Position numbers and translations under genes: made by a program. A stretch of DNA of 64,000 bases, from contig BTPG01000003.1 of the NCBI GenBank assembly GCA_036245525.1, positions 154,220,185 through 154,284,184 of the forward strand, given 5' to 3'. This document shows, piece by piece, positions 32,930-44,149 of this stretch; within the stretch, counting starts at the first letter, position 1, and the number at the start of each line of letters is the position of its first letter. The notes under the pieces were generated by a model. It did no database searches. It had not been told where the DNA came from and saw only the letters and a list, made by a program, of their open reading frames with translations. This DNA is from Semisulcospira habei (lineage: Eukaryota; Mollusca; Gastropoda; Semisulcospiridae).

Positions 32930-33720
32930 GACGGCAATTTTTATGTGAGAAATGGTAATACATGTCAAGAAATCCCACAGGTTAAAAGTCCTCTCACAAC
33001 GGGTTTCTTACTGGAAATTGTAAAACAGGCCAAAGAATCCAGCAGGTTAAAAGTCCTTTGACAACGCCTTTTCTGTGGAATCTGATAGCTCATTCAAGGC
33101 ACTGTACATCAAAAGCTGCGAAAGTGTCGTATAGCGTTGCCTACGGCAACGCTACACGACACTTCTGCAGCTGTTGATGCGGGGTGCCTTGAATGAGACA
33201 ACAACGGTAAACGAATCTGAACTTTAACATCCTCTGGCATTGGTTATTCCCTCTTGGGAAATGGTAAGAATGGCCGGTAACAAGGAATACTACACGCTAA
33301 AATCCTCTGACAGCGGTTAGTAGGATCCTGCGGGAAAATGTAACACAGGCCAAGGACCCTACAATAATTTTTTTTTTTTTTTTAAAACAGGTCTCTGACA
33401 ACGGCGCTTCTTTGGGAAATGGTATCAGTACTAATACATGTCGAAGAATTCTACAAGAAAATACTGATGTCCCCTGATATTGGTTCTTCTGTGGGAAATG
33501 GTAACGCATGTCCAATAATTCTACACGAAAATAGGTCCCTTGACAGAGGCTCTTCTGTGGGAAATGGTTTAACCCGGCATTTCCCACAGAAAAGCCGCTG
33601 TCCCACAGGGGATCTTTTTGTACCACTTCCCACAGAAGAACCTTTTCGTACCATTTGCCGCGGAAGAGCCGCGGACAGGGGACTTTTTAGCGTGTGAGAT
33701 TCCTTGGCTTGTGGGGGAGG
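32930..33720 (+). repeat. Degenerate tandem array, units of about 63-80 bp, ending in inverted half-units
   Basis: Units near 32943, 33006, 33072, 33256, 33329, 33411, 33490 and 33557 share tgtgggaaatggtaa, a middle like acatgtccaataattctaca, and cctctgacaacggc. After 33570 the units flip orientation (catttcccacagaaaagccg). A T run at 33366-33383 and the palindrome at 33089 interrupt it. Related phrases occur in the array at 52905. Confidence 0.8.
33089..33198. mobile_element. Foldback element in the tandem array (singleton G)
   Basis: ctcattcaaggcactgtaca then aaagtgtcgtatagcgttgc, loop tac, mirrored with several mismatches and ending tgccttgaatgag. Arms about 53 bp. Confidence 0.8.
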
Positions 33721-33915
33721 TCCGGCTATTTATCACGCCGCTGGACGCCAGCAGCAAGCTACAGACCAATCTAAGGAGCATCTGCCAGATCTCTGTTCCC
33801 GAAAAGATGTCTCCAGGCGTCCCCAGAGACAATAAATGAAGACCAGATTGGTCTGTCACTGCCGCTAATTTGCCTTCTGAATACTCGTCCTTCCCTGGCA
33901 TGCAGAATGACCGAT

Positions 33916-34120
33916 TTAACCCTTTCGCTGCTAGTGATCACGAATTTCGCGTCTGAAACCACAGCACACTGACCGACATTTCCTTGAAGAGCGCAGATTA
34001 ATTGAAAGGAAAAATAGGCATAAAGAACATAGAACTAACCAGAGACATAAACTCTCATGAGCCCCCGCGAATGCGGGGGCTCATGAGAGTTTATGTCTCT
34101 TGCAGTTGCCCCGGCAGATA
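33916..34120. mobile_element. Family A MITE, copy A9
   Basis: TTAACCCTTTCGCTGCTAG at left. Hairpin 34040-34103: agagacataaactctcatga mirrored exactly, loop cgcgaatgcg. Same subtype as A8. The right terminus is unclear. Confidence 0.8.
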
Positions 34121-34204
34121 AGGCATTGCAAAAATCGCGAACCACACCAGGAGGTTCGCAATATCTCCATTACAAATGTTCTTAGCATGTCTTACAATAA
34201 TGCT

Positions 34205-34482
34205 GTTAGTTAGTTAGTTAGTTAGTTTGGGTTTAACGTCCACAGCACCGAGGTGATCATGGACGGCCCTGACGGGCGGGTTATGGGGGACAGGGAAATC
34301 TATTGCCTATGGAGTACGACCTGAACACTGATCAACTCAGGCGCACTCGAACTGTGCCACTTTGATTTACCAGGACCTTTCAACGGATATGCTATTGAAC
34401 AAATCCGTTTTTACCCCTGGATTGTGAGTCCATCTACCGGGGCCGGGACGGGATTCGAACCCACGACCCGCCGATTCCCAAT
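34205..34482 (-). mobile_element. SINE copy, reverse orientation
   Basis: ttagttagttagtttgggtt tail, cagcaccgaggtgatcatgg, tgcctatggagtacgacctg, and an intact B box complement (gggattcgaaccc) at 34450. The A box end is truncated. Confidence 0.85.
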
Positions 34483-34489
34483 AATGCTG

Positions 34490-35260
34490 GACAACATGGC
34501 TAACTTAAATAATGAAGTTTGAATGTTGTAAAATGAAAGACTTCTCTCTTCTTCTTCTTCTTTGCACAGAGGACAGGGGAAAGTTCCTTCTGTTACGCTT
34601 AAAAGGCAGTAGAACATGTCTGGTGCGTAGTGCATACTAGTACTCATATGCGTTGTGACAAAAAGGGTAGAACAGTCTTAGCCGAGTCAAGACAACATCG
34701 AAAATCCCTTTGCTTCAGCGAAATTTAGTAATCAAAGCCTTGCATGGAGCAAATCATTTTAATTTAATTCTTTTTCAAGCTCACTTTGGAATGTTACGTG
34801 AGATGCAGTTTGCCTGGCGGTGAGATCTTACTATTTCTCTCTATCTCTTTCGATTGACATGCAATATTTTCCAACCGCTATCAACCACAGCCATGTGTTT
34901 GTTATTTTAGCTGCGCCGAATTCCTATTTCAAACAACGCCCATCGGCGTGTAGCGTAAATCCACATGATCTCCTTGAGGCTGCTAGGGGGCTCGTGTAAG
35001 GGTCGTTTTCTCTTGCTGGATCTATTTTCCTTTGTTTTCTTCTGGTGTCTGGATTATGCACAGGAGCAGGTCCTCGGGCGAACAACCGACTTCTGTCTGA
35101 TAGATCGCACAAAGAACTATCTCACAGCTTTGACGCAAACAACTGCATTTTGGGCAGTGCAACAGGAAGCGAGCAGCATGTTTTATTTTGCTCATCTGCC
35201 ATCCCCTAGAACGTACACCCTATGAGAAGTCCGCGAGCGATTAAACGTAGCCAGTCTCTG
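34490..35260. other. No recognisable gene; possible family A half at 34976-35022
   Basis: gctagggggctcgtgtaagg, then ttctcttgctggatc, resembles one decayed arm of family A. The rest is unique. Confidence 0.3.
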
Positions 35261-35263
35261 CTA

Positions 35264-35286
35264 GCAAGAGGCGTAGATTCTTTGCG
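35264..35286. mobile_element. Family A half-hairpin, copy A10a
   Basis: Only one arm: gcaagaggcgtagattcttt. The partner arm is missing. Confidence 0.55.
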
Positions 35287-35394
35287 CAGACGCAACTTAG
35301 CTAGGCTGTGGATTATGTCTGTTTTCTTACCTGCTTTTCATTGTACTCTTACTGACGATCCCCGAAGCGTTGCTGGACTGTGCAGTCAACGCAA

Positions 35395-35434
35395 GCAAGA
35401 GGTATAGATTCTCATGAGAATCTATACCTCTTGC
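35395..35434. mobile_element. Family A minimal hairpin, copy A10b: perfect 40-bp palindrome
   Basis: GCAAGAGGTATAGATTCTCA is followed by its exact reverse complement. The GC-rich inner part of the usual hairpin is absent, yet symmetry is complete. Confidence 0.9.
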
Positions 35435-35439
35435 AGATC

Positions 35440-37019
35440 GACCTTTTTGGCTGTGGAGTATGTTTATTTTCTGACCTGCCCTCCATTTACTACAGATTGC
35501 GGTAATTATGCTTTCATTACCTCGGGCAGACGACAAAAAAAGGGGTGCAAGGACAGGTCTTTAGGGCGTTTTAAAAAAGACAATTTGTCTTCGAGTTTGT
35601 TGAAAAATAAACTACACCTTCTAATCACTGGGGACTTTTATTTTCGGAAAAATAAACAGACCATGGAGAAAGGTATTTGGCTTTCAGGCCAAACAGGTGC
35701 AATGTAATTTAGAGGGAGTTGTCTTTCCTAGTGGCAATTTCAAGTGGAGAAAGGAATTTGTTTTGTGGTATTTTCCTGTGTTTTGCCTGTTCAGTGTAGA
35801 ACTTCAGTCTGCAAGCAGCATACATCATGGCGCACATCTGCATGTTCCGACACGGTGGTCTGACTGTGAACACCTGCATGGGCTTTATGAGAATATACTG
35901 CTCTTGACACAACAGACAATAATTCGACAATAAGAAAAGGTTGAGAACATATCTGAGACATACAGTGATATTTTGCATACTAGTATAACACAACGAGTTA
36001 AACTAATGTCAGAAGATTTCTTTGCGTAAACCGCTGTGGTAATGCATGTATAGATTGTTAAGTTTCAAGTTTAAAAAGTTGTTGTTGTTTGTTGGGTTTT
36101 TGTTGTTGTTTTTTGTTTGTTTGTCTGTTTTGTTTTTGTTTGTGTTACGTGGTAGTCGTAGTATGATGCAATTACCCCCGACACACTCACGTAGAGATCT
36201 TGTAGAAAAACCTCACTCAGTTGCAACTCGTAGTCACCCGTGGCACAATGTTGTATTCCACACTGGAGTAACCGTTCCAACAGTACTTTATTCTCGCGAT
36301 GCACTATCTCTCACAAATGCATCCACACTTTGATACACTGCCTCTTATACCACAATTTTGATACATTGTATCTCTCATGCAATGCACCCACAATTTCGAT
36401 ACACTGTGTCTTTCATACAATGCACATATTTCCTAACACCTTCTTTTATACTACTAGTACAGATTTCCAGAACAATCTCGCAAATTACACAACTCAACCA
36501 ATTAGAAAAGAAAACGTAACCAAACCTCATTAATATTCATCAAAAAGAACACTCTAGATCTATCTACAATCTTCCACTAAAATTTAGGCGCAATATGTAA
36601 GTGTTACGAAATGTAGCCAACTTGTGTACTACAAAACTTAGACGTCATGTTTGAGGTCACTAGAACAATCGCACCTTTTCAAGAACCTTCCAGCTTAATA
36701 TAGGTCGGACTTTGCAACAAGATAGCGAAATGTGCAACATTCTAGCTTCACAACAAAAATCGATCGCAATTCTCCATACAAAAGAAAACGAATCATACTA
36801 AAAAGTTACGTGATTCTGATCTAAAATAACTCAACTGAACACTGGATCTGATCCTATGATCAACACACTAAACAGAATATCACAACCACAAACGTAACAG
36901 TTTGTTATGTGTTTGTTTGTTTGTTTGTTTTTTGTTGTTTGTTTGTTTGTTTGTTTGTTTGTTTGTTTGTTTTTCGGGGGGTGAGGGGGAGTTTAATATC
37001 ACCAAGATGTTAACAGACA
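35440..37019. other. No gene seen; GTT-rich and weak ~50-bp repeats
   Basis: A (GTT)-rich patch at 36078-36140. Around 36300-36440 a loose repeat of ctctcacaaatgca, cacactttgatacactg phrases. A (GTTT)n tract at 36909-36972. No coding frame. Confidence 0.4.
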
Positions 37020-37204
37020 TTAACCCGTTCAGTGTCAGTTGATGCAGACGGTGTTTCTTCAACCTTCGTTAATTCAACCAAACAAAACGGTTTCAGCAAG
37101 AGGTATAGGTCCTTATGAGCCCCCGCGACTGCGGGGGCTCATGAGGATCTATACCTCTTGCAGATGGGTGATGATCACATTTTCTCGGCACTGAGCGGGT
37201 TCAA
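37020..37204. mobile_element. Family A MITE, copy A11
   Basis: TTAACCCGTTCAGTGTCAG at left, gcactgagcgggTTCA at right (TTAA decayed). Hairpin 37096-37161 carries ggtatagg mirrored as ctatacc. Confidence 0.85.
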
Positions 37205-37210
37205 TAAAAT

Positions 37211-37238
37211 TCATTCATTCATTCATTCATTCATTCAT
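37211..37238. repeat. (CATT)n repeat
   Basis: Seven tetranucleotide units directly after A11. Confidence 0.9.
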
Positions 37239-37254
37239 AGCCTTCACTGCGATT

Positions 37255-37470
37255 TTAACTCAGTCCTTCTCTGCAACCGGACGCATTTTTTTTTTTTTTT
37301 TTTTTTTTTTCCTCTCTGAAATCTGCGTTCATTGAACGACCAAAAGCCGCAACATTTGAAGGGGCATGGATACAAATTGGTCTCAGCAAGAGGCATAGAT
37401 CCTCATGACCCCCCGCAATTTGCGGGAGCTCATGAGGATCCATAGCTCTTGCAGTTGGGTGGTGTTCAGT
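37255..37470. mobile_element. Family A MITE, copy A12, with internal T run
   Basis: Reverse orientation. TTAA 37255, then a T run of 24 at 37287-37310 and the shoulder gaaatctgcgttcattgaac; hairpin 37386-37452 with a few mismatches. Confidence 0.75.
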
Positions 37471-37474
37471 TGTT

Positions 37475-38065
37475 GTTTGTCGTTGTTTTGTGTGTGCGCG
37501 TGCGTGTGTTTGTTTGTTTGGAATTTTTTTTAAGGGGGGCGGGGGGTTGTTTGGGAGGAGGGGGGGGGGGGTGCCAGTGCCGGGCAATGGGCTGATTTTC
37601 TACCCTTCTGTTCACGAGGCAGCGAGTCTTCGTTACTGCCAACAGTTTCGCGCATTCGAAACTCTCCTACGTAGCTATGGAGAAGAAGACCAGTAAAGTC
37701 TATCATGTTGTGACATTCAGCTTCACTATTCAACAAAAGTGAAACGAAAGTAAATTTTTGGGGCTGCATTATCCTTAGAAATGCTAAATAGCATTACGCC
37801 ATAAATAACACTAATGCAGAAGGTGAACCTATTTTTGACTTTATCGCTTATACGAAAGCGATTCCATCATCTGTTTTTAGTATCGCTCAGTTACTTATAT
37901 ATATCACATATTATATACGATAATGCAACTCATACAAAGTGATCTTTCTTATCTGTTGTCAGTCTGCATCCTAACATTCATACTGGGACCCCGAGGTGCA
38001 ACCCATTTGCACATTTTTACATGTCGGTATGCTCCTTCTGTCGGACTGAACTTCCTGTTGCATAA
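37475..38065. other. No gene seen; GT- and G-rich patch then unique DNA
   Basis: G-rich stretch at 37530-37575; AT-rich unique DNA follows. Confidence 0.4.
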
Positions 38066-38071
38066 GAGGTA

Positions 38072-38151
38072 AGCAGGAGGCGTAGTCTGAACTTTCTCAC
38101 GACTGATGCCCCGCAAATACTGGGGATTGGTGAGAATCTTATGCCTCCTGT
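38072..38151. mobile_element. Family A hairpin, copy A13 (diverged)
   Basis: gcaggaggcgtagtctgaac and the mirror gaatcttatgcctcctg, with ctttctcac/ggtgagaat pairing and a shortened GC core. Both ends read caggagg/cctcctg, again symmetric. Confidence 0.6.
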
Positions 38152-38478
38152 GGGCTCTTGATGTTTAGAGTACGAGTGCAGCTTCCTGGTGGTACACCTG
38201 CAGGAATCTTTATGGACTTTCCTGTGAAATTTGAGATTAGTGTCTCAGTACAGGTTATACACACTCTTTGGCTTGCTGCATTTGTGTTCAAACCCAGTTA
38301 ACATGTCCGGGGCCTAAAGCAGCAAACATGGGAAAGCGAAAGTCGTATGCTGAATGATTCTTTTCTTCCACAGTTTTAAAAGACACAGATGCTTTACAGC
38401 CGCTCGACTGGTTCTTCTGTCTGCTAGAGACACACATTTTCACGATCCTTTGCAGCTTCAATGGAAATTGAAACCCAT
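38152..38478. other. No recognisable feature
   Basis: Unique sequence without coding signal. Confidence 0.4.
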
Positions 38479-38637
38479 TTAACCCCGTGGCCGCATTTCC
38501 CAACTTGTGGACGTGTTACCTTACGACTATGTACCAGTTGCAGGAGACGGGTTAACCATAAACTATTCTGGCACTATCTTTAAATTAGCATGGTCGATCC
38601 ATCTCCTGCTCTAGGGTGTCGGGGCTAAATGGGTTAA
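38479..38637. mobile_element. Family C MITE, copy C3 (core deleted)
   Basis: TTAACCCCGTGGCCGCATTT at left, gtaccagttgcaggagacgg, a reduced core (attctggcactatcttt), then ggtcgatccatctcctgct and ggctaaatgggTTAA. Confidence 0.75.
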
Positions 38638-38852
38638 TCCGTGCACTGCCGATAAAACTTGAACACCAACTACAAGAGATATAGATTGTCATGAGCCCCC
38701 ACTGTTACGGGGACTAATGATGATCCATACTTCTTGCTGTAATCACGCTGAATCTATGTTCCTTTGACAGTTTGCGATCTTAGAAACTGACTGAATTTAC
38801 AATGATTTCACTGAAAACCACAATCTGCGTCCACGGATAGTGAAGGGGTTAA
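38634..38852. mobile_element. Family A MITE, copy A14, complete, sharing TTAA with C3
   Basis: 219 bp between TTAA 38634 and TTAA 38849. Hairpin 38672-38737 with mismatches. Right shoulder caatctgcgtccacggatag then tgaagggg. Confidence 0.85.
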
Positions 38853-38910
38853 CATACTTGTTGGTACTAACGGTAGTTCCCTACAATATAAATATGATTC
38901 ATCGGTATTT

Positions 38911-38960
38911 ATCTGGCACTACCCTTAAAACATCATGGTCCACATGTTTCCCACATCTCC
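38911..38960. mobile_element. Family C half element, copy C4
   Basis: atctggcactacccttaaaa, catcatggtcca, then tctcccac. One arm only. Confidence 0.5.
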
Positions 38961-39057
38961 CACAGTCTTGATATCTGCATCCTAAAACGGGCCCAGATAA
39001 TCTCTCACTACACTTCGAGCTAGTATCAGGGCCCAATCATTGACTGTGTGGCACATG

Positions 39058-39149
39058 TTAACCCTTCCGTTGTCGATAGCACTTTTTGTCGCGATGATTC
39101 CTGTAGAAATCATCGCAACAAAAAAGACTACCGACAGCCAAAGGGTTAA
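39058..39149. mobile_element. Family E hairpin MITE, copy E1 (92 bp)
   Basis: TTAACCCTTCCGTTGTCGAT, gtcgcgatgattcctg, then the mirror ending ccgacagccaaagggTTAA. Palindromic end to end, with about ten mismatches. Confidence 0.85.
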
Positions 39150-39364
39150 ACATACACTGCGTTATAAATGCTCTGTATCAGTCTTGGGTTCTTTGGCAAG
39201 CCGCTGTTGACGATCGTCTGAACTAAGTACTTCAGCGAAACCGATGAAAGCTAGACAGACGTGAGATGTCAGGAGGCTTTTACTACTGTTCAGAACTCTA
39301 AGTGTTGGTGCCAGGGGAACGCCGCACAAAATCACTCCAACATGATATACTCGTGAGAGAGGGA

Positions 39365-39566
<202 letters not shown>

Positions 39567-39684
39567 GTTGGTGGTTGGGTTGAGTTGAGTTGGGTTGGGT
39601 TAGGTTGGGTTGGGTTGGGTTGGGTTGGGTTGGGTTGGGTTGGTTGGTTGGTTGGTTGGTTGGTTGGTTGGTTGGTTGGTTGGT
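39567..39684. repeat. (TTGGG)n then (TTGG)n repeat
   Basis: About ten TTGGG or similar units, then about ten TTGG units. This differs from the telomeric TTAGGG. Confidence 0.95.
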
Positions 39685-39689
39685 TTCCC

Positions 39690-41554
39690 TAAAGTTTGTA
39701 GCATCGACAAGAATGGGAAAAAAAGGTCTGCGCATCTATTCTTTTTCCTTGGAAAAGTTTAATTTCATTTCATTCATTTCTCAGCTGCATAGGAAAAGCT
39801 CCACAGAAATATAGGGAGAGGGTCCCGTGCCCCGCCCCCTCCCCCTATTGATATTATATAAAATGTTTTATTATTTTGTTTGATTTTTCCGAAGATACTG
39901 CTTTCCAATACCCCCCTCCACCCCCCACCCCCTCCTTCTTCCCCCCTTTCCTCCCCCTCCCATTGTTTGATCGTTTGGAGACTAAAAACAGAGAGGTAAC
40001 GTCAGAGGCACGCTGGCGCCTCCCACAATGCAAAATATCTTCCTACGCTAATGTCTCTCGCTCACAAGTTCTCCGTGTATTTGCCTGTAAATTTGCGATT
40101 GAGGCGTTGCATCCGCGATTAAGGCATGACATCAGCAATGAGTTTCTTTCAGAATGACAACATGGGACATCAGTAATTTCTGAGACTGTAACGCACGCAG
40201 ACTTTCCCCCAGTCGCACGTACAGACTCTCGCACAACAGACGCATACACCGCCACTGACTCAGACGGGCGCATTCACGCGGTAAAACACAACTCACGGGT
40301 TTTCTTTCTAACGCAGACGTTATAAAAGTAAACAATAAAAAGATCACCCAAAAGCTTACATACACTACACCTTCCCGCCTACAAGCACATCAGATCACAT
40401 ACACAACGTAAATGCCAGGTTAGGTAGGTGTCTCACAATCCAACTTGTTTGGTGTTCTCGCCTGGTTACGTTCGGTCCTTTCACGTCTAGGCGTGTAAGT
40501 CCTCTATCGTACACTCCCGAGTCGTCCCGTCTCTCGTACCGTGGACGTCCTCGTTACTCGCTCTGTAGCGCAGTCCTTACTGTGATCCGGGTGTCTCGGC
40601 ACCGGTCGCTCACTCCCTGAGTGAAGAGATGGAGAGATGACCTCGCAATAGGTCCCTGGTGACTGACGTCTCGGCGTCCGTCGCTCCACTCTCCAACAAG
40701 CACTCTGAATAAATAATAAGGTCCCAAATCATAACACTTGCTAAACACATACATATTGGATATGAGATACATTACGTAACCTGGCTGATACAAATAACTC
40801 ACTCGTTCATTCACACTCACACGTGCTTCATAACCGACTACTTTCGTAACATCCCATATCTCTGTCGCTATCTTGAAACAGACTATAACCTAGCACGCTC
40901 GCTATACGTTCTTTCATACACTGGAAAAGACTATACTTAAACATGTACTACATTCATAACGACTTGGGCATACACACCTCACATTCCTTAGTTATCCATC
41001 TCGGTAAATAACCACATAGAAAACACCGGCTGCCTCACTGAATTCCAAACCAACCTAACTGAACCAAACCAGTCAATACTACACAACCGAATTAACTCCT
41101 ACTAATGCATACTATCCTTAACGCAGTAACCATCAATACTACATATAAAACACATACCTGAATTCTAGGTTTCAGAGTCTTGGAATATGTGCTAAGGTGT
41201 CTCACACACGTCTGTCCTCACTGACATTAAAGCCCCGTACTGACGTTCCTACAGCTCTGTTCGCCGGAACTCACTAAAAAAAAAAAACGTGCCAAACATT
41301 TCTTAAAGATTCCACGTGAGCCACGTGCCTCACGGAATATCGGCACAACATAAACCGCTAACAAACTGTACCGTATTAAACCCACTGTGTGAACCCTATG
41401 CGTGAGCATAGATTTTCATCACAGAGACGTAGAAATGAGAGAGATCCGTTCATTCCGTCAGTTTGAATTATAACGGAGCGCCCTCTAACGAACTGCGCCT
41501 TCTTGAAAAATGTTTCGTTGTGATTTTTAATTACAATGCTATTGCAAGTCAAAA
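39690..41554. other. No gene seen
   Basis: Unique AT-rich DNA with a C-rich patch at 39900-39960. No coding frame longer than expected by chance and no repeat structure seen. Confidence 0.4.
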
Positions 41555-41690
41555 TGTCTGCTGGTCTCTGATTTTGGACCTTACGGCTGGAAACCGTAAG
41601 GTCCAAAATCACAGACCAGCACATATTTAAGACGTAAGGTACAAAATTACACATCTAATCCGTAAGATTAAAAAATCAGGACCAGCCCAC
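41555..41690. repeat. Family B palindrome, copy B4, followed by a decayed second copy
   Basis: 41555-41622: tctgctggtctctgattttg, gaccttacggc, loop, mirrored to cacagaccagca. At 41632-41690 gacgtaaggtacaaaattac and aatcaggaccagc look like a second, weaker copy. Confidence 0.75.
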
Positions 41691-41824
41691 ACATATCGAG
41701 GCAAAGTCTGGCTCAGCACTTTTTTTCTCGAAAACTTTAGAAAGATGTCAAGTTGAAGTTCTGAAGTGCAACTTCATTGTTTGCTGCACGGTCCTCAGAG
41801 AACAAAGGCGCCCCACGCATTTAT

Positions 41825-41890
41825 ATGCTGGTCTGTGAGTTTGGACCATATGGTCTGTAGCCGGTAGGTCTAAAGTCACAGACCAACACA
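41825..41890. repeat. Family B palindrome, copy B5
   Basis: tgctggtctgtgagtttgga and the mirror taaagtcacagaccaacaca, with a decayed middle. Confidence 0.7.
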
Positions 41891-42314
41891 TCAAATGTCA
41901 TGGATGGGAATAATGCTAGGAAAATGTGCTCATGCAGACATTAAGTCTCACTTGTAACGCGCTGCGGTTGGAAAATTTAATTTAGAGAACATGCTCTTGA
42001 GGCTCTTGCATCCCATTTCTTGCATCCCAGTGGACGAAAGGTCTTCGGTCGATGTCCGCCTTAGGTGGCTAACGCACTGTCGTCTTCCCCTCTCCCCCCC
42101 CCCCCATCCACCCCCCACCACCCCCCACCCCCCACCTCACTTCGTTTGATCAATTATCAGACTGTGCATGCTTTTAACTTTAAAAAAAATAGAATATAGA
42201 CAAGTACAGCTCTGCCCTAGGAAGGCAAAAGACAGCGGCAAGTTCACTTTTGTGAAAATGCCAGTTTTTCATTGTATCACAATGACAATCTCGCTTTTGA
42301 TATAAATAGACTGG

Positions 42315-42551
<237 letters not shown>

Positions 42552-42610
42552 AGAACTCACATAAATGAAATTGTTGCATGTTCGAACCTGGATGGTGGCG
42601 TAGAATATGC

Positions 42611-42690
42611 ACTGACGAGTAAAAGAAATGCGACATTTTGGGAATCATCGGAAACACTAAAGTGTTTCCGATGATTCCAAAAATGTATCT
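42611..42690. repeat. Family D palindrome, copy D1
   Basis: ctgacgagtaaaagaaatgc, gacattttgggaatcatcgg, aaacact mirrored to ttccaaaaatgt. The outer right arm is lost. Confidence 0.75.
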
Positions 42691-42976
42691 AAGGACAGTC
42701 AGTCCAATCGTGTTTTTTTTTTTTTTTTAATGCATTGTATTACAATGAAAATCTCGCATTTCACAAAAATTGGCTTACTATCTTTTGCAAATACTCTACA
42801 AATGCACTTTGAAAGCACCATTGTATGGATTCAGCTTTTTCAGCCTCTTTTTCGGTACACACAGGAAGTCTGCTGCTAATGTAACCTGAATTCAAGTTCC
42901 CAGATGGAAAGACTATCTCGCGTGGGTAAATCCATTATCTGCGGAGACGTGGTTCAGTTTTCGTTGCCTCTACCAT

Positions 42977-43075
42977 GTAACCCCTTCACTGCCGAGATAA
43001 AGTGGAGAAAACAACAGTAAGAGGCATTGAACGTCATGTGCCCTCGCAGATGCGAGGGGCTGTTAGAAATCTTGG
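42977..43075. mobile_element. Family A MITE, copy A15 (decayed)
   Basis: gtaaccccttcactgccgag left end, agtaagaggcattgaacgtc, gccctcgcagatgcgagggg core. The right arm has degenerated. Confidence 0.6.
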
Positions 43076-43125
43076 TTAAAAAAGGTGACTTCCAAGCGAA
43101 TAAAATGCGAGGAAGTACTCCACAC

Positions 43126-43156
<31 letters not shown>

Positions 43157-43222
43157 CGATGTACTTTTTAATAAAAGACATATAAAGACATAAATAAAAT
43201 GAGCTACCCTATCCTAACCCAT

Positions 43223-43406
43223 TTAACCCCACAACTGCATTCCCAACGACTGTGTACCAGTTGCAGGAGATGGATCGACTATGATAAATAAAGGGTAGTG
43301 CCAGTTGAGCTTGGCGCCTTCAGGCGCCAAGCTCAACTGGCACTACCCTTGATTTATCATGGTCGATCCATCTCCTGCTGCAGGGTGTTGGGGCTAAATA
43401 GGTTCA
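43223..43406. mobile_element. Family C MITE, copy C5, near-complete
   Basis: TTAACCCCACAACTGCATTC left, ggggctaaataggTTCA right. The palindrome 43262-43378 reads gcaggagatggatcga, aagggtagtgccagttgagc, ttggcgcc with its mirror. The variant bases gttgagc/gctcaac differ from other copies but pair with each other. Confidence 0.9.
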
Positions 43407-43667
43407 AGAGGTAAAAGAGGACCAATCAAGGTTGTATGCCCCATGCTCTCCTACAGATCTGTGTAGGAGGAGATTCCTTGCCGTTGATTTAATAACTAAT
43501 CCAGGAACACAAGTTTTGTACACTGGCGGTGAAAGTTTTTTGGGTTTTTTTTTTTACTCAGTTTGCGAAACTTTTGGTATTGCGGGCAAGTGCGTGCCGA
43601 CCGAAATAATTGTATCACAGCTTGGTGCTGCCGAGTTCACGCCCTAGATCTCTGAAGCGATAGGTGT

Positions 43668-43732
43668 GTGCTGGCCTGTGATTTTGGACCTTACGGCCCT
43701 GGGCCGTAAGGTCCAAAATCACAGGCCAGCAC
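43668..43732. repeat. Family B palindrome, copy B6: perfect 31-bp arms
   Basis: GTGCTGGCCTGTGATTTTGG, ACCTTACGGCC, loop ctg, exact mirror. The C in GGCCTG, where other copies have GGTCTG, is matched by CAGGCC opposite. Confidence 0.9.
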
Positions 43733-43994
43733 GCTCGTAAGTCCACATTCAGACTCCAACTGAAAACACACCATCGATCTTCAAGAGCCACAGATCCCCC
43801 ATGGGCACTCACGTTCTGCCAGGATCTAATCATCCTCCTGGTTATTCTTTTACAGCTGCGTTCTTCGGGTTCTACCGGCATTCATTGATCATTGTACAAT
43901 GTTCCTCTGCTTTGCCTCATTACATCACGGTTGAGGATGAAACTGTCTTTTTTTTTTCTTTTTTTTTTAGATGTCCTTGAGGTGTATGTCGCAG

Positions 43995-44145
43995 TAATGA
44001 ATCTCAGCTCGACCATGATAGTTCAAGGGTGGCGTCGGAATAGCTTGGCCGGCGCCTACATGAACTATCAAGCTATTCCGACGCCACCCTTGAACTATCA
44101 TGGTCGCTCCAGTCCTGTCGAAGCATTCAGGGCTTTATGGGTTAC
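43995..44145. mobile_element. Family C MITE, copy C6 (rearranged centre)
   Basis: gaccatgatagttcaagggt, ggcgtcggaatagcttgg, then an extra ccggcgcctacatgaactatc before the mirror agctattccgacgccaccct. The cgtcgg/ccgacg pair is unique to this copy and symmetric. Confidence 0.8.
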
Positions 44146-44149
44146 AGTA

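Noticed and set aside
39567..39684. Telomeric repeat
   Set aside because: The units are TTGGG and TTGG, not TTAGGG, and the tract is a short continuation of a microsatellite cluster.
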